From contig JBKJQQ010000155.1 of assembly GCA_046593875.1 (NCBI GenBank), positions 1-14,976 of the forward strand: a DNA stretch of 14,976 bases, read 5' to 3'. Made by a program: the position numbers and the translations under genes. This DNA comes from SCTD01 sp046593875. GTDB lineage: Bacteria; Actinomycetota; Actinomycetes; Mycobacteriales; SCTD01. Positions 1-6,187 of this stretch are shown in pieces (position 1 is the first letter of the stretch; every line of letters starts with the position of its first letter). The notes beneath the pieces are model-generated. The model saw only the letters and a program-made list of their open reading frames with translations. It made no database searches and had not been told where the DNA came from.

Positions 1-162
1 CTGGCCGAGGCGATCCGGGTGATGGAGGGCTCCGAGCTGGTGGCGGAGACCCTCGGCGAGCATGTCTTCGACTACTTCCTGCGCAACAAGAAGGCCGAGT
101 GGGAGGACTACCGCCGCCAGGTCACGCCGTTCGAGCTGGACCGCTACCTCCCCGTCCTCTAG
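1..162 (+). CDS. glnA: Glutamine synthetase type I, C-terminal fragment (cut by window edge)
   Basis: Frame 1 is open from the first base to a TAG at 160-162 and gives the last 53 residues of a type I glutamine synthetase (glutamate + NH3 + ATP to glutamine). The tail contains GEHVFDYFLRNK and ends VTPFELDRYLPVL. It matches the last 53 residues of the complete synthetase at 9075-10418 with 10 differences by my hand alignment (43/53 identical), so the two are close paralogues. The catalytic core and the adenylylation region lie outside the window, so activity and regulatory class cannot be judged. The stop shares the bases CTAG (159-162) with the stop of the convergent aldo/keto reductase gene, leaving no room for a dedicated terminator between them. 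It could equally encode a gamma-glutamylpolyamine synthetase-like member of the family. Confidence 0.93.
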   Translation: MAEAIRVMEGSELVAETLGEHVFDYFLRNKKAEWEDYRRQVTPFELDRYLPVL

Positions 163-1025
163 GCGGCGGCGGCGGTCAGCGCGTCGTACTGCGCGTCGGT
201 CAGCCGTACGCCGGCCGCGGCGCAGTTCTCCTCGAGGTGGGCGACCGAGCTGGTGCCCGGGATCGGCAGCATCACGGGGGAGCGCCGCAGCAGCCAGGCC
301 AGTGCGAGCTGGGCGTGTGTCGCCTCGTGCTCCCTCGCGATCTCGTCGAGCAGACCGCCCGGCTTGGCCAGATCACCGGCCGCGACAGGGAACCACGGAA
401 TGAAGCCGATGCCCTCGGCTTCGCAGTAGGTCAGCACCTCCTCGGACTGGCGGTTCCCGAGGTTGTAGAGGTTCTGCACCGAGACCACCTCGACGACCTT
501 GCGGGCCTGCTCGATCTCGGCGACGGTCACCTCGGACAGGCCGATGTGCTTGATCTTGCCGGCGTCCTGCAGCTCCTTGACGGCGCCGAGCGACTCCTCG
601 ACCGGGACCTGCCCGTCGATGCGGTGCAGCTGCCACAGGTCGAGCTGCTCCACGCCGAGGCGGCGCAGGCTCATCTCGACGCACTGCCGCAGGTACTCCG
701 GACGCGCGACCTGCTCCCACACCCCGGGACCGCTGCGGGTCAGTCCGCCCTTGGTGGCGATGACGACGTCGCCGTACGGGTGGAGCGCCTCGCGGATCAG
801 GTCCTCGGACACGAAGGGCCCGTAGGAGTCGGCGGTGTCGATGAAGTCAACGCCGAGCTCGACGGCACGCCGCAGGACCTCCAGCGCCTCGTCGTGGTCC
901 TTGGGCGGACCCCAGATGCCCTCGCCGGTGATGCGCATCGCGCCGTAGCCGAGGCGCCGCACGGGCAGGTCGCCGCCGAGGGAGAAGGTGCCGCTCGCGG
1001 CGACGGTCGTGGCGGTGGTCGTCAT
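159..1025 (-). CDS. Aldo/keto reductase family oxidoreductase
   Basis: This encodes a 288-residue NAD(P)H-dependent aldo/keto reductase, a cytoplasmic TIM-barrel enzyme that reduces aldehydes or ketones. The family tetrad is visible: Asp63 and Tyr68 in IDTADSYGP, Lys92 in IATKGG and His134 in LWQLHR. The C-terminal cofactor-binding stretch is also present, with PIPGTSS at about 254-260 and EEN near 265-267. Length is normal for the short bacterial AKRs related to YdbC/YghZ-type proteins. The ATG at 1025 is supported by GGAG about 7 bases upstream on the minus strand. No membrane segment or signal peptide is seen. The stop overlaps that of the upstream glutamine synthetase tail-to-tail. The substrate cannot be read from sequence, and no partner gene suggests a pathway. 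Confidence 0.93.
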   Translation of the reverse strand: MTTTATTVAASGTFSLGGDLPVRRLGYGAMRITGEGIWGPPKDHDEALEVLRRAVELGVDFIDTADSYGPFVSEDLIREALHPYGDVVIATKGGLTRSGPGVWEQVARPEYLRQCVEMSLRRLGVEQLDLWQLHRIDGQVPVEESLGAVKELQDAGKIKHIGLSEVTVAEIEQARKVVEVVSVQNLYNLGNRQSEEVLTYCEAEGIGFIPWFPVAAGDLAKPGGLLDEIAREHEATHAQLALAWLLRRSPVMLPIPGTSSVAHLEENCAAAGVRLTDAQYDALTAAAA

Positions 1026-1108
1026 GGACGCTCCAGAGGGGTTCGGGGTCAGGGCTCCCCAAGGGCAACCCGGCTGGGGCAGGGGTGTTCCCTGGTAGCA
1101 AGAGCGCC

Positions 1109-1279
1109 ATGGACATCCGCTTCGAGGACACGCCCGCCGGGACGCAGATCGCGATCGCGCTGACCGCCGACGAGCTCGAGGCCCTGGGCAAGGGGACGAT
1201 CACGGTGACGCTGCCCGCGGGCACGCAGGGGACGTCCGGCGTCGCCCAGGTCGTGCTGTCCGGTCCCGCGTCCGGATAG
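1109..1279 (+). CDS. Small hypothetical protein (56 aa)
   Basis: A short ORF lies divergent to the aldo/keto reductase and ends 57 bases before the sigma factor start. From ATG 1109 it encodes 56 residues beginning MDIRFEDTPAGTQ, with an acidic helical middle (LTADELEALGKG) and a Thr/Val-rich end predicted as beta strand. The frame continues upstream to GTG 1085, but that start has no correctly spaced ribosome binding site and adds an unconvincing MFPGSKSA leader. No signal peptide, cysteines or known motif are visible, and I do not recognise the family. The mixed charge and GC-rich wobble positions are compatible with coding, but at this length a chance ORF cannot be excluded. The TGAAC/CGTA promoter candidate lies just after its stop, so it is probably not in the sigma transcript. 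Confidence 0.5.
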   Translation: MDIRFEDTPAGTQIAIALTADELEALGKGTITVTLPAGTQGTSGVAQVVLSGPASG

Positions 1280-1292
1280 ACCGCCCGCGGGC

Positions 1293-1318
1293 TGAACCGT
1301 CCGGCCGCCAGCCGCGTA
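1293..1318 (+). promoter_or_regulatory. Candidate ECF promoter P1 (sigma gene autoregulation)
   Basis: TGAAC at 1293-1297 and CGTA at 1315-1318 are separated by exactly 17 bases, upstream of the ECF sigma gene. The same 5-17-4 pattern recurs at 3129-3154 and 6280-6305. GAAC-type -35 and CGT-type -10 elements are typical of ECF sigma promoters. If it is active, the start of transcription falls near 1325, leaving a leader of only about 12 bases that still includes GGAG. Confidence 0.65.
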
Positions 1319-1336
1319 CACACTGGAGTGCAGACC

Positions 1337-1891
1337 ATGACGGACGCCGAGCGCTCTGCCCCCGCGCCCGGACTGTCCGATGAGGACGCGGTCGGCGCGG
1401 CCTACGCGGCGCACGGCGCCGAGATCTACCGCTTCCTGCTGCGCGGGCTCGGTGACGCCGGTGCGGCGCAGGACGTGGTGCAGGAGACCTTCTTGCGTGC
1501 GTGGCGGGCGCGGGAGCGCTTCGACCCCGAGCTGGCATCGCTGCGGGTGTGGCTGTTCGCCATCGCCCGCAACGCCATGCTCGACCACGCCCGTGCCAGC
1601 AAGGTGCGTCCGTGGCAGACCAACCTGGTCGACCCGCCCGCCGCTGCGCTCATGGGCGGGACGACCGAGGACGACACCGAACGGCTGGTGCACTCCTGGG
1701 TCGTCGAGGAGGCGCTGCGCCGGCTGTCCGAGGAGCACCGCACGGCCATCGTGCAGACGCACCTGCGGGAGCGGCCGTACGACGAGGTGGCCCGCGAGCT
1801 GGGTGTGCCGGTGGGCACGTTGCGCAGTCGGGTGTTCTACGGGCTCAAGGCCCTGCGGGTAGCGATGGACGAGATGGGTGTGACGCTGTGA
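1337..1891 (+). CDS. ECF-family RNA polymerase sigma factor
   Basis: This encodes a 184-residue group 4 (ECF) sigma factor that directs RNA polymerase to a small stress or envelope regulon. Sigma region 2 spans about residues 22-90, with the core-binding signature DVVQETFLRAW (46-56) and LRVWLFAIARNAMLDHAR (about 69-86). Sigma region 4 spans about 123-175, with a helix-turn-helix around YDEVARELGVPVGTLRSRV (148-166). Length is normal and no extra C-terminal domain is present. ATG 1337 is chosen because GGAG (1325-1328) sits 8 bases upstream; a GTG at 1328 overlaps that site. The stop TGA shares its A with the ATG of the anti-sigma gene, a typical coupled pair. A TGAAC-N17-CGTA element just upstream suggests autoregulation. 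The combination with a ZAS anti-sigma recalls the SigK/SigL-type systems of mycobacteria, but I cannot assign the ECF group. Confidence 0.95.
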   Translation: MTDAERSAPAPGLSDEDAVGAAYAAHGAEIYRFLLRGLGDAGAAQDVVQETFLRAWRARERFDPELASLRVWLFAIARNAMLDHARASKVRPWQTNLVDPPAAALMGGTTEDDTERLVHSWVVEEALRRLSEEHRTAIVQTHLRERPYDEVARELGVPVGTLRSRVFYGLKALRVAMDEMGVTL

Positions 1892-2622
1892 TGGGTTCGG
1901 ATGAGCACCGCCTCCTGCGCGAGCTGCTGGGCACCTTCGCCCTGGGCGCCCTGCCGGAGGACGAGGCGTCCGGGCTCCGGGCGCACCTGGACGGCTGTGC
2001 AGCCTGCCGGGCAGAGCTGGCCGAGATCGCCCCGCTGGCAGCGGATCTGCGCGGTGTCGACCCGGATGCGCTGACCTCTGTGGCGACGCCTCCCATCGAC
2101 CTGGGCGACCGGATCCGCGGGCAGGTCGCGGCCGAGCGCGAGCTGGTCCAGGCGCGGGAGCGTCGGACGCAGCGCCGGACCTCGGTACGTCGGAGCACGC
2201 GACGCGCGGTCGCGGCCGCAGCGGTCGTGGTCCTCGGCGCGGGCGCTCTCGGTGCCGGCACGGTGCTCGGCCGCTCCACGGCGCCCGAGCTGCAGGCCCT
2301 GCCCGCACCGTCGTCGACGGCGCCCTCCTTCGAGCGGGTGGCCCTGCGCACGGCGGTCGGGCTGCAGGCCGAGACTGCTTCGCTCGTCCCGCACACGTGG
2401 GGGGTGGAAGCCCGCTTCGAGGGCTCGGGCTTCGCTGCCGGGCGCGTCTACCGCGCCGCCTTCCGGGCGCAGGACGGCCGGATGGTGCCGGCAGGGGAGT
2501 TCCTCGGGACCGGCGCCAAGACGCTGAAGTGCAACATGCAGTCGGCGCTGCTGCGTGACGACGCGACCGGCTTCGTGGTCGTCGATGACGCCGGCGTCGA
2601 GGTGCTGACCGCATCGCTCTGA
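1891..2622 (+). CDS. Zinc-finger membrane anti-sigma factor (RskA/RslA-like)
   Basis: This encodes a 243-residue single-pass membrane protein expected to hold the preceding sigma factor inactive until an envelope signal triggers its release. The N-terminal domain carries the ZAS pattern His6-x25-His32-x3-Cys36-x2-Cys39, around LRAHLDGCAACRAEL. A basic stretch (about 91-105) leads into one hydrophobic segment at about 106-127. The extracytoplasmic part (about 129-243) resembles the C-terminal domain of RskA-type anti-sigma factors: beta-rich, with a WGVEARFEGSGF...GRVYRAAFRAQDGR pattern and ending VEVLTASL. The ATG at 1891 overlaps the sigma stop (TGATG); a GTG three bases earlier (1888) would give the alternative GTGA overlap. 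The gene ends 20 bases before the stop of a convergent cupredoxin gene. Lone Cys214 in the extracytoplasmic domain is worth noting. Confidence 0.92.
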   Translation: MGSDEHRLLRELLGTFALGALPEDEASGLRAHLDGCAACRAELAEIAPLAADLRGVDPDALTSVATPPIDLGDRIRGQVAAERELVQARERRTQRRTSVRRSTRRAVAAAAVVVLGAGALGAGTVLGRSTAPELQALPAPSSTAPSFERVALRTAVGLQAETASLVPHTWGVEARFEGSGFAAGRVYRAAFRAQDGRMVPAGEFLGTGAKTLKCNMQSALLRDDATGFVVVDDAGVEVLTASL

Positions 2623-2642
2623 CGCTGACTGCCTGACCGAGG

Positions 2643-3050
2643 TCACACGGCGCGGAGCGTTCCGCTCATGCTCGAGTGCGGGTCGCAGACGTAGCCGTAC
2701 TCGCCTGCGGCGAAGGTGACCTCGAAGGTCTTCTTCCCTGTGCCGCTGATGTCGGTCGCCACGTCGACGCCCTCACCGGTCAGGTGGAAGTTGTGGATCT
2801 GCGAGGGGTCGTCCACGACCAGCGTGTAGGCCCCGGCGGCGACCACCTCTACGGGGTCACCGCTCTCGGTCGTCAGCGCGATCTCGAAGGCCTCGGGGTC
2901 GTCCTTCGTGCCGACGGAGCCGAGCAGCATGGCGCCGGGCTGGACCTGTGCCTCCGCGTCGGGGCCGGGTGTCGACGAGCCGCCGCAGGCGGTCAGGGCG
3001 AGAGCGGAAAGGGCTGCAGTGAGGCGGGTTCCGGTGTTCACCGGGCCCAC
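2643..3050 (-). CDS. Cupredoxin-like (amicyanin-type) lipoprotein
   Basis: This encodes a small secreted type I copper protein candidate. From GTG 3050 it has 135 residues, with a short hydrophobic leader ending in the lipobox LTAC (Cys22) followed by GGSSTPGPD, so lipid anchoring outside the membrane is expected. The cupredoxin domain (about 50-135) carries ligand candidates His86 in IHNFHL and Cys122, His125, Met128 in YVCDPHSSM. The Cys-x2-His-x2-Met spacing is the amicyanin pattern. The likely role is single-electron transfer or copper binding at the cell surface; the partner is unknown. A frame extension to ATG 3146 would bury the leader behind 32 basic residues and is unlikely. GTG 3050 has a weak GGCAGG 7 bases upstream, and GTG 3041 is the alternative. 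It converges on the anti-sigma gene. No TGAAC/CGTA element is seen on its strand. Confidence 0.88.
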   Translation of the reverse strand: MGPVNTGTRLTAALSALALTACGGSSTPGPDAEAQVQPGAMLLGSVGTKDDPEAFEIALTTESGDPVEVVAAGAYTLVVDDPSQIHNFHLTGEGVDVATDISGTGKKTFEVTFAAGEYGYVCDPHSSMSGTLRAV

Positions 3051-3128
3051 GGTACGGCCTGCCGGGCTTGCGCGCAGGGGGGTGCGGCCCGGGTGCCCGG
3101 AACGGCGAGAAGTTTCTTTCGTCACCAC

Positions 3129-3154
3129 TGAACGTCGGTTGTCCATGGCCCGTA
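3129..3154 (+). promoter_or_regulatory. Candidate ECF promoter P2 (secreted-protein operon)
   Basis: TGAAC at 3129-3133 and CGTA at 3151-3154 lie 17 bases apart, matching P1 and P3. The predicted transcription start near 3161 gives a leader of about 70 bases before ATG 3230. The element lies in the divergent gap between the cupredoxin lipoprotein gene and the plus-strand operon. Confidence 0.62.
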
Positions 3155-3229
3155 TTGACTACCGAACCACCACCACGACCTACCACCCAGCGCCCCGACC
3201 CGGGGCCCCTTGCCCCAGGAGAGCTCGAC

Positions 3230-3883
3230 ATGCGCCTCACCTCAAAGCCCCTTCTCGTCCTCGCGATCAGCGCTGGGACCCTCGCCGCGACCGCGACCGG
3301 TGCCACCGCCGGCTGGGGCGGCTACGACGGCGGCGGCCTCAAGACGGTCTCCTACATCAACAACGACCGCGGCACGGCCACCAACAACGCCGATGTCAAC
3401 GACAACAGCTCCTGCTTCACGCCGGACCAGTACGACATGCAGCAGTTCAGCGACGCGGGCACGGCCAACCGCAACGTCCACAACGACGCCTGCTCCCTCG
3501 GCGGCAACGGCAACAAGCGTGGCGCCGACATCGGGGCGACCTTCCTCGCGACCGGCACCGGCTTCATCAGCGCCTGCCCGGACCCGGACGGCAACCTCAC
3601 CGGCGGCCCGCAGTTCCGCATCCTCAAGGACACGAACGGCGACGGTCGTAACGACGCCTGCTTCCAGAGCGCCTACCAGGACCGTGGCGCGCTGGGCGTC
3701 GCTGACGTCGCCGGCGACTTCGAGTACCACGCCCGCGTCAACAACACCGGCCAGGCCGGTGCGCAGGACGTCGAGTGGGGCATGGACCGCGACGCGAACC
3801 TGCGCCTCGACGAGTTCCGCGGCGACAAGGTCAAGGTCGACTGGTCCGCCACCGGCCTCACCGGCTCCAGCTACAGCTGGTAG
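3230..3883 (+). CDS. Secreted Asn/Asp-rich protein with EF-hand-like loops
   Basis: This encodes a 217-residue exported protein of unknown function. A signal peptide is clear: MRLTSKPLLVLAISAG followed by an Ala/Thr-rich segment, with probable cleavage near ATATGATA (about 27). The mature part starts Gly/Tyr-rich, then is rich in Asn, Asp and Ser, with four or more cysteines (in NSSCFTP, NDACSLG, SACPDPD, NDACFQS) that could form disulfides. Two acidic loops look calcium-binding: DTNGDGRND (about residues 133-141), like dockerin or thrombospondin type 3 repeats, and DRDANLRLDEF near residue 185. AGGAG at 3217-3221 sits 8 bases before ATG 3230 and fixes the start. It is first in a likely operon, with the next gene beginning 19 bases after its stop. 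I do not recognise the family; calcium binding is inferred from loop shape only. Confidence 0.85.
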   Translation: MRLTSKPLLVLAISAGTLAATATGATAGWGGYDGGGLKTVSYINNDRGTATNNADVNDNSSCFTPDQYDMQQFSDAGTANRNVHNDACSLGGNGNKRGADIGATFLATGTGFISACPDPDGNLTGGPQFRILKDTNGDGRNDACFQSAYQDRGALGVADVAGDFEYHARVNNTGQAGAQDVEWGMDRDANLRLDEFRGDKVKVDWSATGLTGSSYSW

Positions 3884-3902
3884 TCCGTTCAAGCTCTAGA
3901 TC

Positions 3903-4670
3903 ATGACCACGACGACGGCCGCGGGGCGCTTGCGCTCCGTGGCCGTCGTCGTGCTCGTGCTGGGTCTGGCCGTCTCGCCGGCCGCGGCTCATCCCGGCGA
4001 GGGCCAGCTGCCCTACCGCTACGTCGTCGCGCCGCCCGGCGTCGCCTCCGAGGGTGCCGCCGAGGCCGGAGTCAGCACGCAGCCCTTCGGGCCGGCCGGC
4101 TTCGCAGGCACCACCGACAACCAGATGCAGCTCACGCTGCCGGAGGGCGTCTTCCCGCCCCGCCCCGGCGAGACAGGCGTCCGCGTGCAGCTCGAGCAGC
4201 TCGACCCCGCACAACTGCCTCCTCTGCCAGCCGGCTTGGAGCCCGAGGGCAACGGCTACCGGGTGGGCCTGACCTACGCGCCCTCCGGCACCCCTGTCAC
4301 GGCCCTGTCCGCCCCCGCGACGCTGGGCGTGGTCGCCCCTGCCGCACCCACCGACGTCCTGGAGCTCGTCGACGGACGCTGGGTGCGCGTCGCGTACACG
4401 CCCGTCGCCGAGGAGGCGGGCTTCAGCAGCGTCGTCCAGGTCGATGGGCCGATCACGCTGATGCAGGTCTACGACCCCGCGAGCGCACCCCCGCCGTCCG
4501 CGGCGGTGACCGCACCCTCCCCGTTGCCTGCCCCTGTCGCCGCTGCGCCGACCCGCGTCGAGCGCGAGCCACGTCCGCTCGTGCCCCTGGTCCTCACCGG
4601 CTTGCTGCTGGCCGCGCTGGCCGGGGGCCTGCTCGCGACACGTCGGCGTCGGCATGGCCCGCGACCGTGA
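3903..4670 (+). CDS. Exported single-pass membrane protein, ZU5-like beta domain possible
   Basis: This encodes a 255-residue protein with an N-terminal signal peptide (hydrophobic 11-24, then SPAAA before His30) and a C-terminal membrane segment (about 226-245) followed by RRRRHGPRP. That predicts an extracytoplasmic body with a short cytoplasmic tail. The body (about 70-191) reads as beta sandwich, with LPEGVFPPRPGETGVRVQLE and a YAPSGTPVTALSAPATLGV stretch that resembles the PSGT...P-x-L pattern of ZU5-like domains; this resemblance is by eye only. Residues 192-224 form a Pro/Ala linker. If the signal is cut after SPAAA the mature protein starts with His. The start has no obvious Shine-Dalgarno, so it may depend on the upstream gene 19 bases away. 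Its stop overlaps the next start by four bases (GTGA), implying translational coupling to the sigma2-like protein. Confidence 0.85.
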   Translation: MTTTTAAGRLRSVAVVVLVLGLAVSPAAAHPGEGQLPYRYVVAPPGVASEGAAEAGVSTQPFGPAGFAGTTDNQMQLTLPEGVFPPRPGETGVRVQLEQLDPAQLPPLPAGLEPEGNGYRVGLTYAPSGTPVTALSAPATLGVVAPAAPTDVLELVDGRWVRVAYTPVAEEAGFSSVVQVDGPITLMQVYDPASAPPPSAAVTAPSPLPAPVAAAPTRVEREPRPLVPLVLTGLLLAALAGGLLATRRRRHGPRP

Positions 4671-4972
4671 CCCCGAGGCGCAGGGCGGCAGTTGAGCGCA
4701 CGGTCGTCGTCGCCGCCTGTGCGCCTCATCTGCCGGAGCTCCAGCGCATCGTGCAGCGCTGCGTCGGCGATGAGGCGTCGGCCGCCGCGGTGGTCCTGGA
4801 GATCGTCGCTCGCGTGGCCGCCGAGGGTGCACTGCCCCCAGCCGAGACGCTGCGTCGCGCACTCTTCCGGCGAGCGCACGACGTGCTGCTCGAACGCAGC
4901 CGTCAGGAGCGAGCTCGGGGCCCGCGGCCAGCGCCCAGCGCGCTTGCCGTCCCGCGCGCGTCGCTTCGCTGA
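4667..4972 (+). CDS. Small protein resembling an isolated, degenerate sigma region 2
   Basis: This encodes a 101-residue protein starting at GTG 4667, overlapping the stop of the membrane-protein gene as GTGA. Residues 20-84 align by eye with region 2 of the ECF sigma factor in this window. HLPELQRIVQRCVGD matches HGAEIYRFLLRGLGD; AVVLEIVAR matches DVVQETFLR; LRRALFRRAHDVLLERSR matches LRVWLFAIARNAMLDHAR. The acidic and Gln core-binding residues and the Trp of the QExFLRAW signature are replaced, so polymerase binding may be lost or altered. There is no sigma region 4: after residue 84 only a Pro/Ala/Arg tail of 17 residues remains. It could be a remnant of an ECF gene, a decoy for an anti-sigma factor, or a cytoplasmic partner of the coupled membrane protein. 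The gene is intact, with no frameshift seen. Its function is not known to me. Confidence 0.68.
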   Translation: MTPRRRAAVERTVVVAACAPHLPELQRIVQRCVGDEASAAAVVLEIVARVAAEGALPPAETLRRALFRRAHDVLLERSRQERARGPRPAPSALAVPRASLR

Positions 4973-5002
4973 GCCTGGCGTCCATCCCGTCCCCGCAAGC
5001 AC

Positions 5003-5061
5003 GAGACCCCCCGGGCGAGCAGGGAGTGCCGGGTCGGCACCGCCCCGCATCGGGGGGTCTC
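5003..5061. terminator. Palindromic bidirectional terminator with nested hairpin
   Basis: A perfect 11-base inverted repeat, GAGACCCCCCG at 5003-5013 and CGGGGGGTCTC at 5051-5061, encloses a second perfect 5-base hairpin (GTGCC 5026-5030, GGCAC 5036-5040). It sits between convergent genes ending at 4972 (plus) and 5087 (minus). There is no T-run, as is common for actinobacterial terminators. Being symmetric, it can stop transcription from either side. Confidence 0.75.
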
Positions 5062-5086
5062 ACGCACGGAGGTCCGTGCAGGCCTG

Positions 5087-5731
5087 TCAGGTGACGTTGA
5101 TGGTCCCGGTCATCTGGGGGTGCCGCTCACACAGGTAGTCGAACGTGCCGCCGTTCCTGAAGGTGAAGGAGAACGCCTGCCCCGTGCGCAGGTCACCGGA
5201 CCCCCAGACGCCGCCGTTGCTCGTCCAGTCGTGCGTGGCCTCGTCCTGGTTGGTCGCGGTGACCGTGCTGCCGACGGGGATGTTCAGGATGCGCGGGCTG
5301 AAGGTGAAGTCCCTGATGGTGAGCGCGAACTGACCCGCGGGTGCGGGCGCGGGCGCGGCCGTCCTGGTCGGCGCGGGCGCCGGGGCCTTGGTCGCCGTCC
5401 GCGTCGGCGAGGGCTCGGAGGCGGGCTTGGGAGCCGACTGCGTGGTCTGCTGCGTCTTGGGCTGGGCGTTCTGCGGCGCCGCGGCCGGCGCCGACGTCTT
5501 CACCGCCGTCGTGCTCGCCGCCTTCGTGGCGGTCGGCTTGGCCGGCGCGGACGTGGCGACCGGGTCCCCGGCCTCCTCCGCGGTCGGGGCGCCGGAGGGC
5601 TGATCGGCCTCCGGGCTGGAGCTCGTCTCCACCGAGGGCGGCAGAGCGGTGGACCGGCGGTCCGCATCGTCGGAGCAGGCCGCGACGAAGGTGAGGGACA
5701 GCAGGCCAGCGGCGATCATCCGGCGCGACAT
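5087..5731 (-). CDS. Cupredoxin lipoprotein with long Pro/Ala/Thr linker
   Basis: This encodes a 214-residue surface lipoprotein. MSRRMIAAGLLSLTFVAAC is a lipoprotein signal with lipobox VAAC (Cys19). Residues 22-132 form a low-complexity Pro/Ala/Ser/Thr/Lys linker long enough to span the cell wall. The C-terminal cupredoxin domain (about 133-214) starts FALTIRDFTFSPRILNIPVG and carries type I copper ligand candidates His167 (ATHDW) and Cys201, His204, Met207 (YLCERHPQM), with amicyanin-like Cys-x2-His-x2-Met spacing. It is therefore probably an electron carrier or copper-binding protein tethered to the membrane. The ATG at 5731 follows the stop of the upstream cupredoxin gene after only three bases, so the two are surely co-transcribed. 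Transcription is expected to end at the palindrome 5003-5061. Confidence 0.93.
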   Translation of the reverse strand: MSRRMIAAGLLSLTFVAACSDDADRRSTALPPSVETSSSPEADQPSGAPTAEEAGDPVATSAPAKPTATKAASTTAVKTSAPAAAPQNAQPKTQQTTQSAPKPASEPSPTRTATKAPAPAPTRTAAPAPAPAGQFALTIRDFTFSPRILNIPVGSTVTATNQDEATHDWTSNGGVWGSGDLRTGQAFSFTFRNGGTFDYLCERHPQMTGTINVT

Positions 5732-5734
5732 GGT

Positions 5735-6187
5735 CTAGCGCCGCTTCGCCGCGGCGGGGGCCGCCTTGACGACCACGGTGCCGGCCATGCCGGAGCCCGG
5801 GCCGCCGTGGATGGTGCAGTGGTAGCGGTACGTGCCGGGCTTGCGGAAGGTCTGCTTGTAGGTCGTCGCCGCCGTGAAGCCGCACTCCGCCAGACCGGTG
5901 CCCAGGCCGTAGATGCCCGCCCCTCCGCAGCCGGGGTGGGAGTTGAAGGTCCCCTTGTCGTCCTCGACGTTGTGCGGTCGGGTCGAGGTGGTCTCCCACT
6001 TCCAGGTGACGGTCGCGGTGCCTTCCTTATTGAGCTGGAGGACGACGTTCTTGGCCTCGAAGGACAGCGGCGCGTCCTTGAGCAGGACGGTCGCCTCGCT
6101 GGGCGGCGGCGGAGCCGCGGCCGCGGACGGCAGCAGGCCGGCGACAGGCACCAGCGCGGCGAGGAGAAGGACGGAGCGACGGTTCAT
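5735..6187 (-). CDS. Secreted cupredoxin domain protein with expanded His-Met loop
   Basis: This encodes a 150-residue exported protein. The signal peptide is MNRRSVLLLAALVPVAGLLPSAAAA, and an AAGGAG-type site (CCAAGGAGACACC) before ATG 6187 fixes the start; a frame extension to 6595 is not credible. The cupredoxin fold is indicated by an N-terminal strand (SFEAKNVVLQLNKEGTATVTWKWE), His72 in RPHNVEDD and YRYHCTIHGGPGSGMAGTVVV at the end, with Cys124, His127 and probable Met134. The His-Met gap is six residues, longer than in amicyanin (two) or plastocyanin (four). The segment 81-108 carries two further cysteines, Cys87 and Cys102, in a Gly-rich insertion, suggesting a disulfide. The protein ends KAAPAAAKRR. 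It is the first gene of a two-cupredoxin operon, divergent from the DUF4394 gene. Copper loading is inferred, not shown. Confidence 0.9.
   Translation of the reverse strand: MNRRSVLLLAALVPVAGLLPSAAAAPPPPSEATVLLKDAPLSFEAKNVVLQLNKEGTATVTWKWETTSTRPHNVEDDKGTFNSHPGCGGAGIYGLGTGLAECGFTAATTYKQTFRKPGTYRYHCTIHGGPGSGMAGTVVVKAAPAAAKRR

Noticed and set aside
3051..3146. N-terminal extension of the cupredoxin lipoprotein to ATG 3146.
   Set aside because: It would place 32 basic residues before the lipoprotein signal and run over promoter P2. GTG 3050 or 3041 gives a normal leader.
3903..4670. Copper-binding histidine brace in the membrane protein (mature N-terminus predicted as His30).
   Set aside because: No second histidine is present in the extracytoplasmic part, so a CopC- or LPMO-like brace cannot form within this chain.
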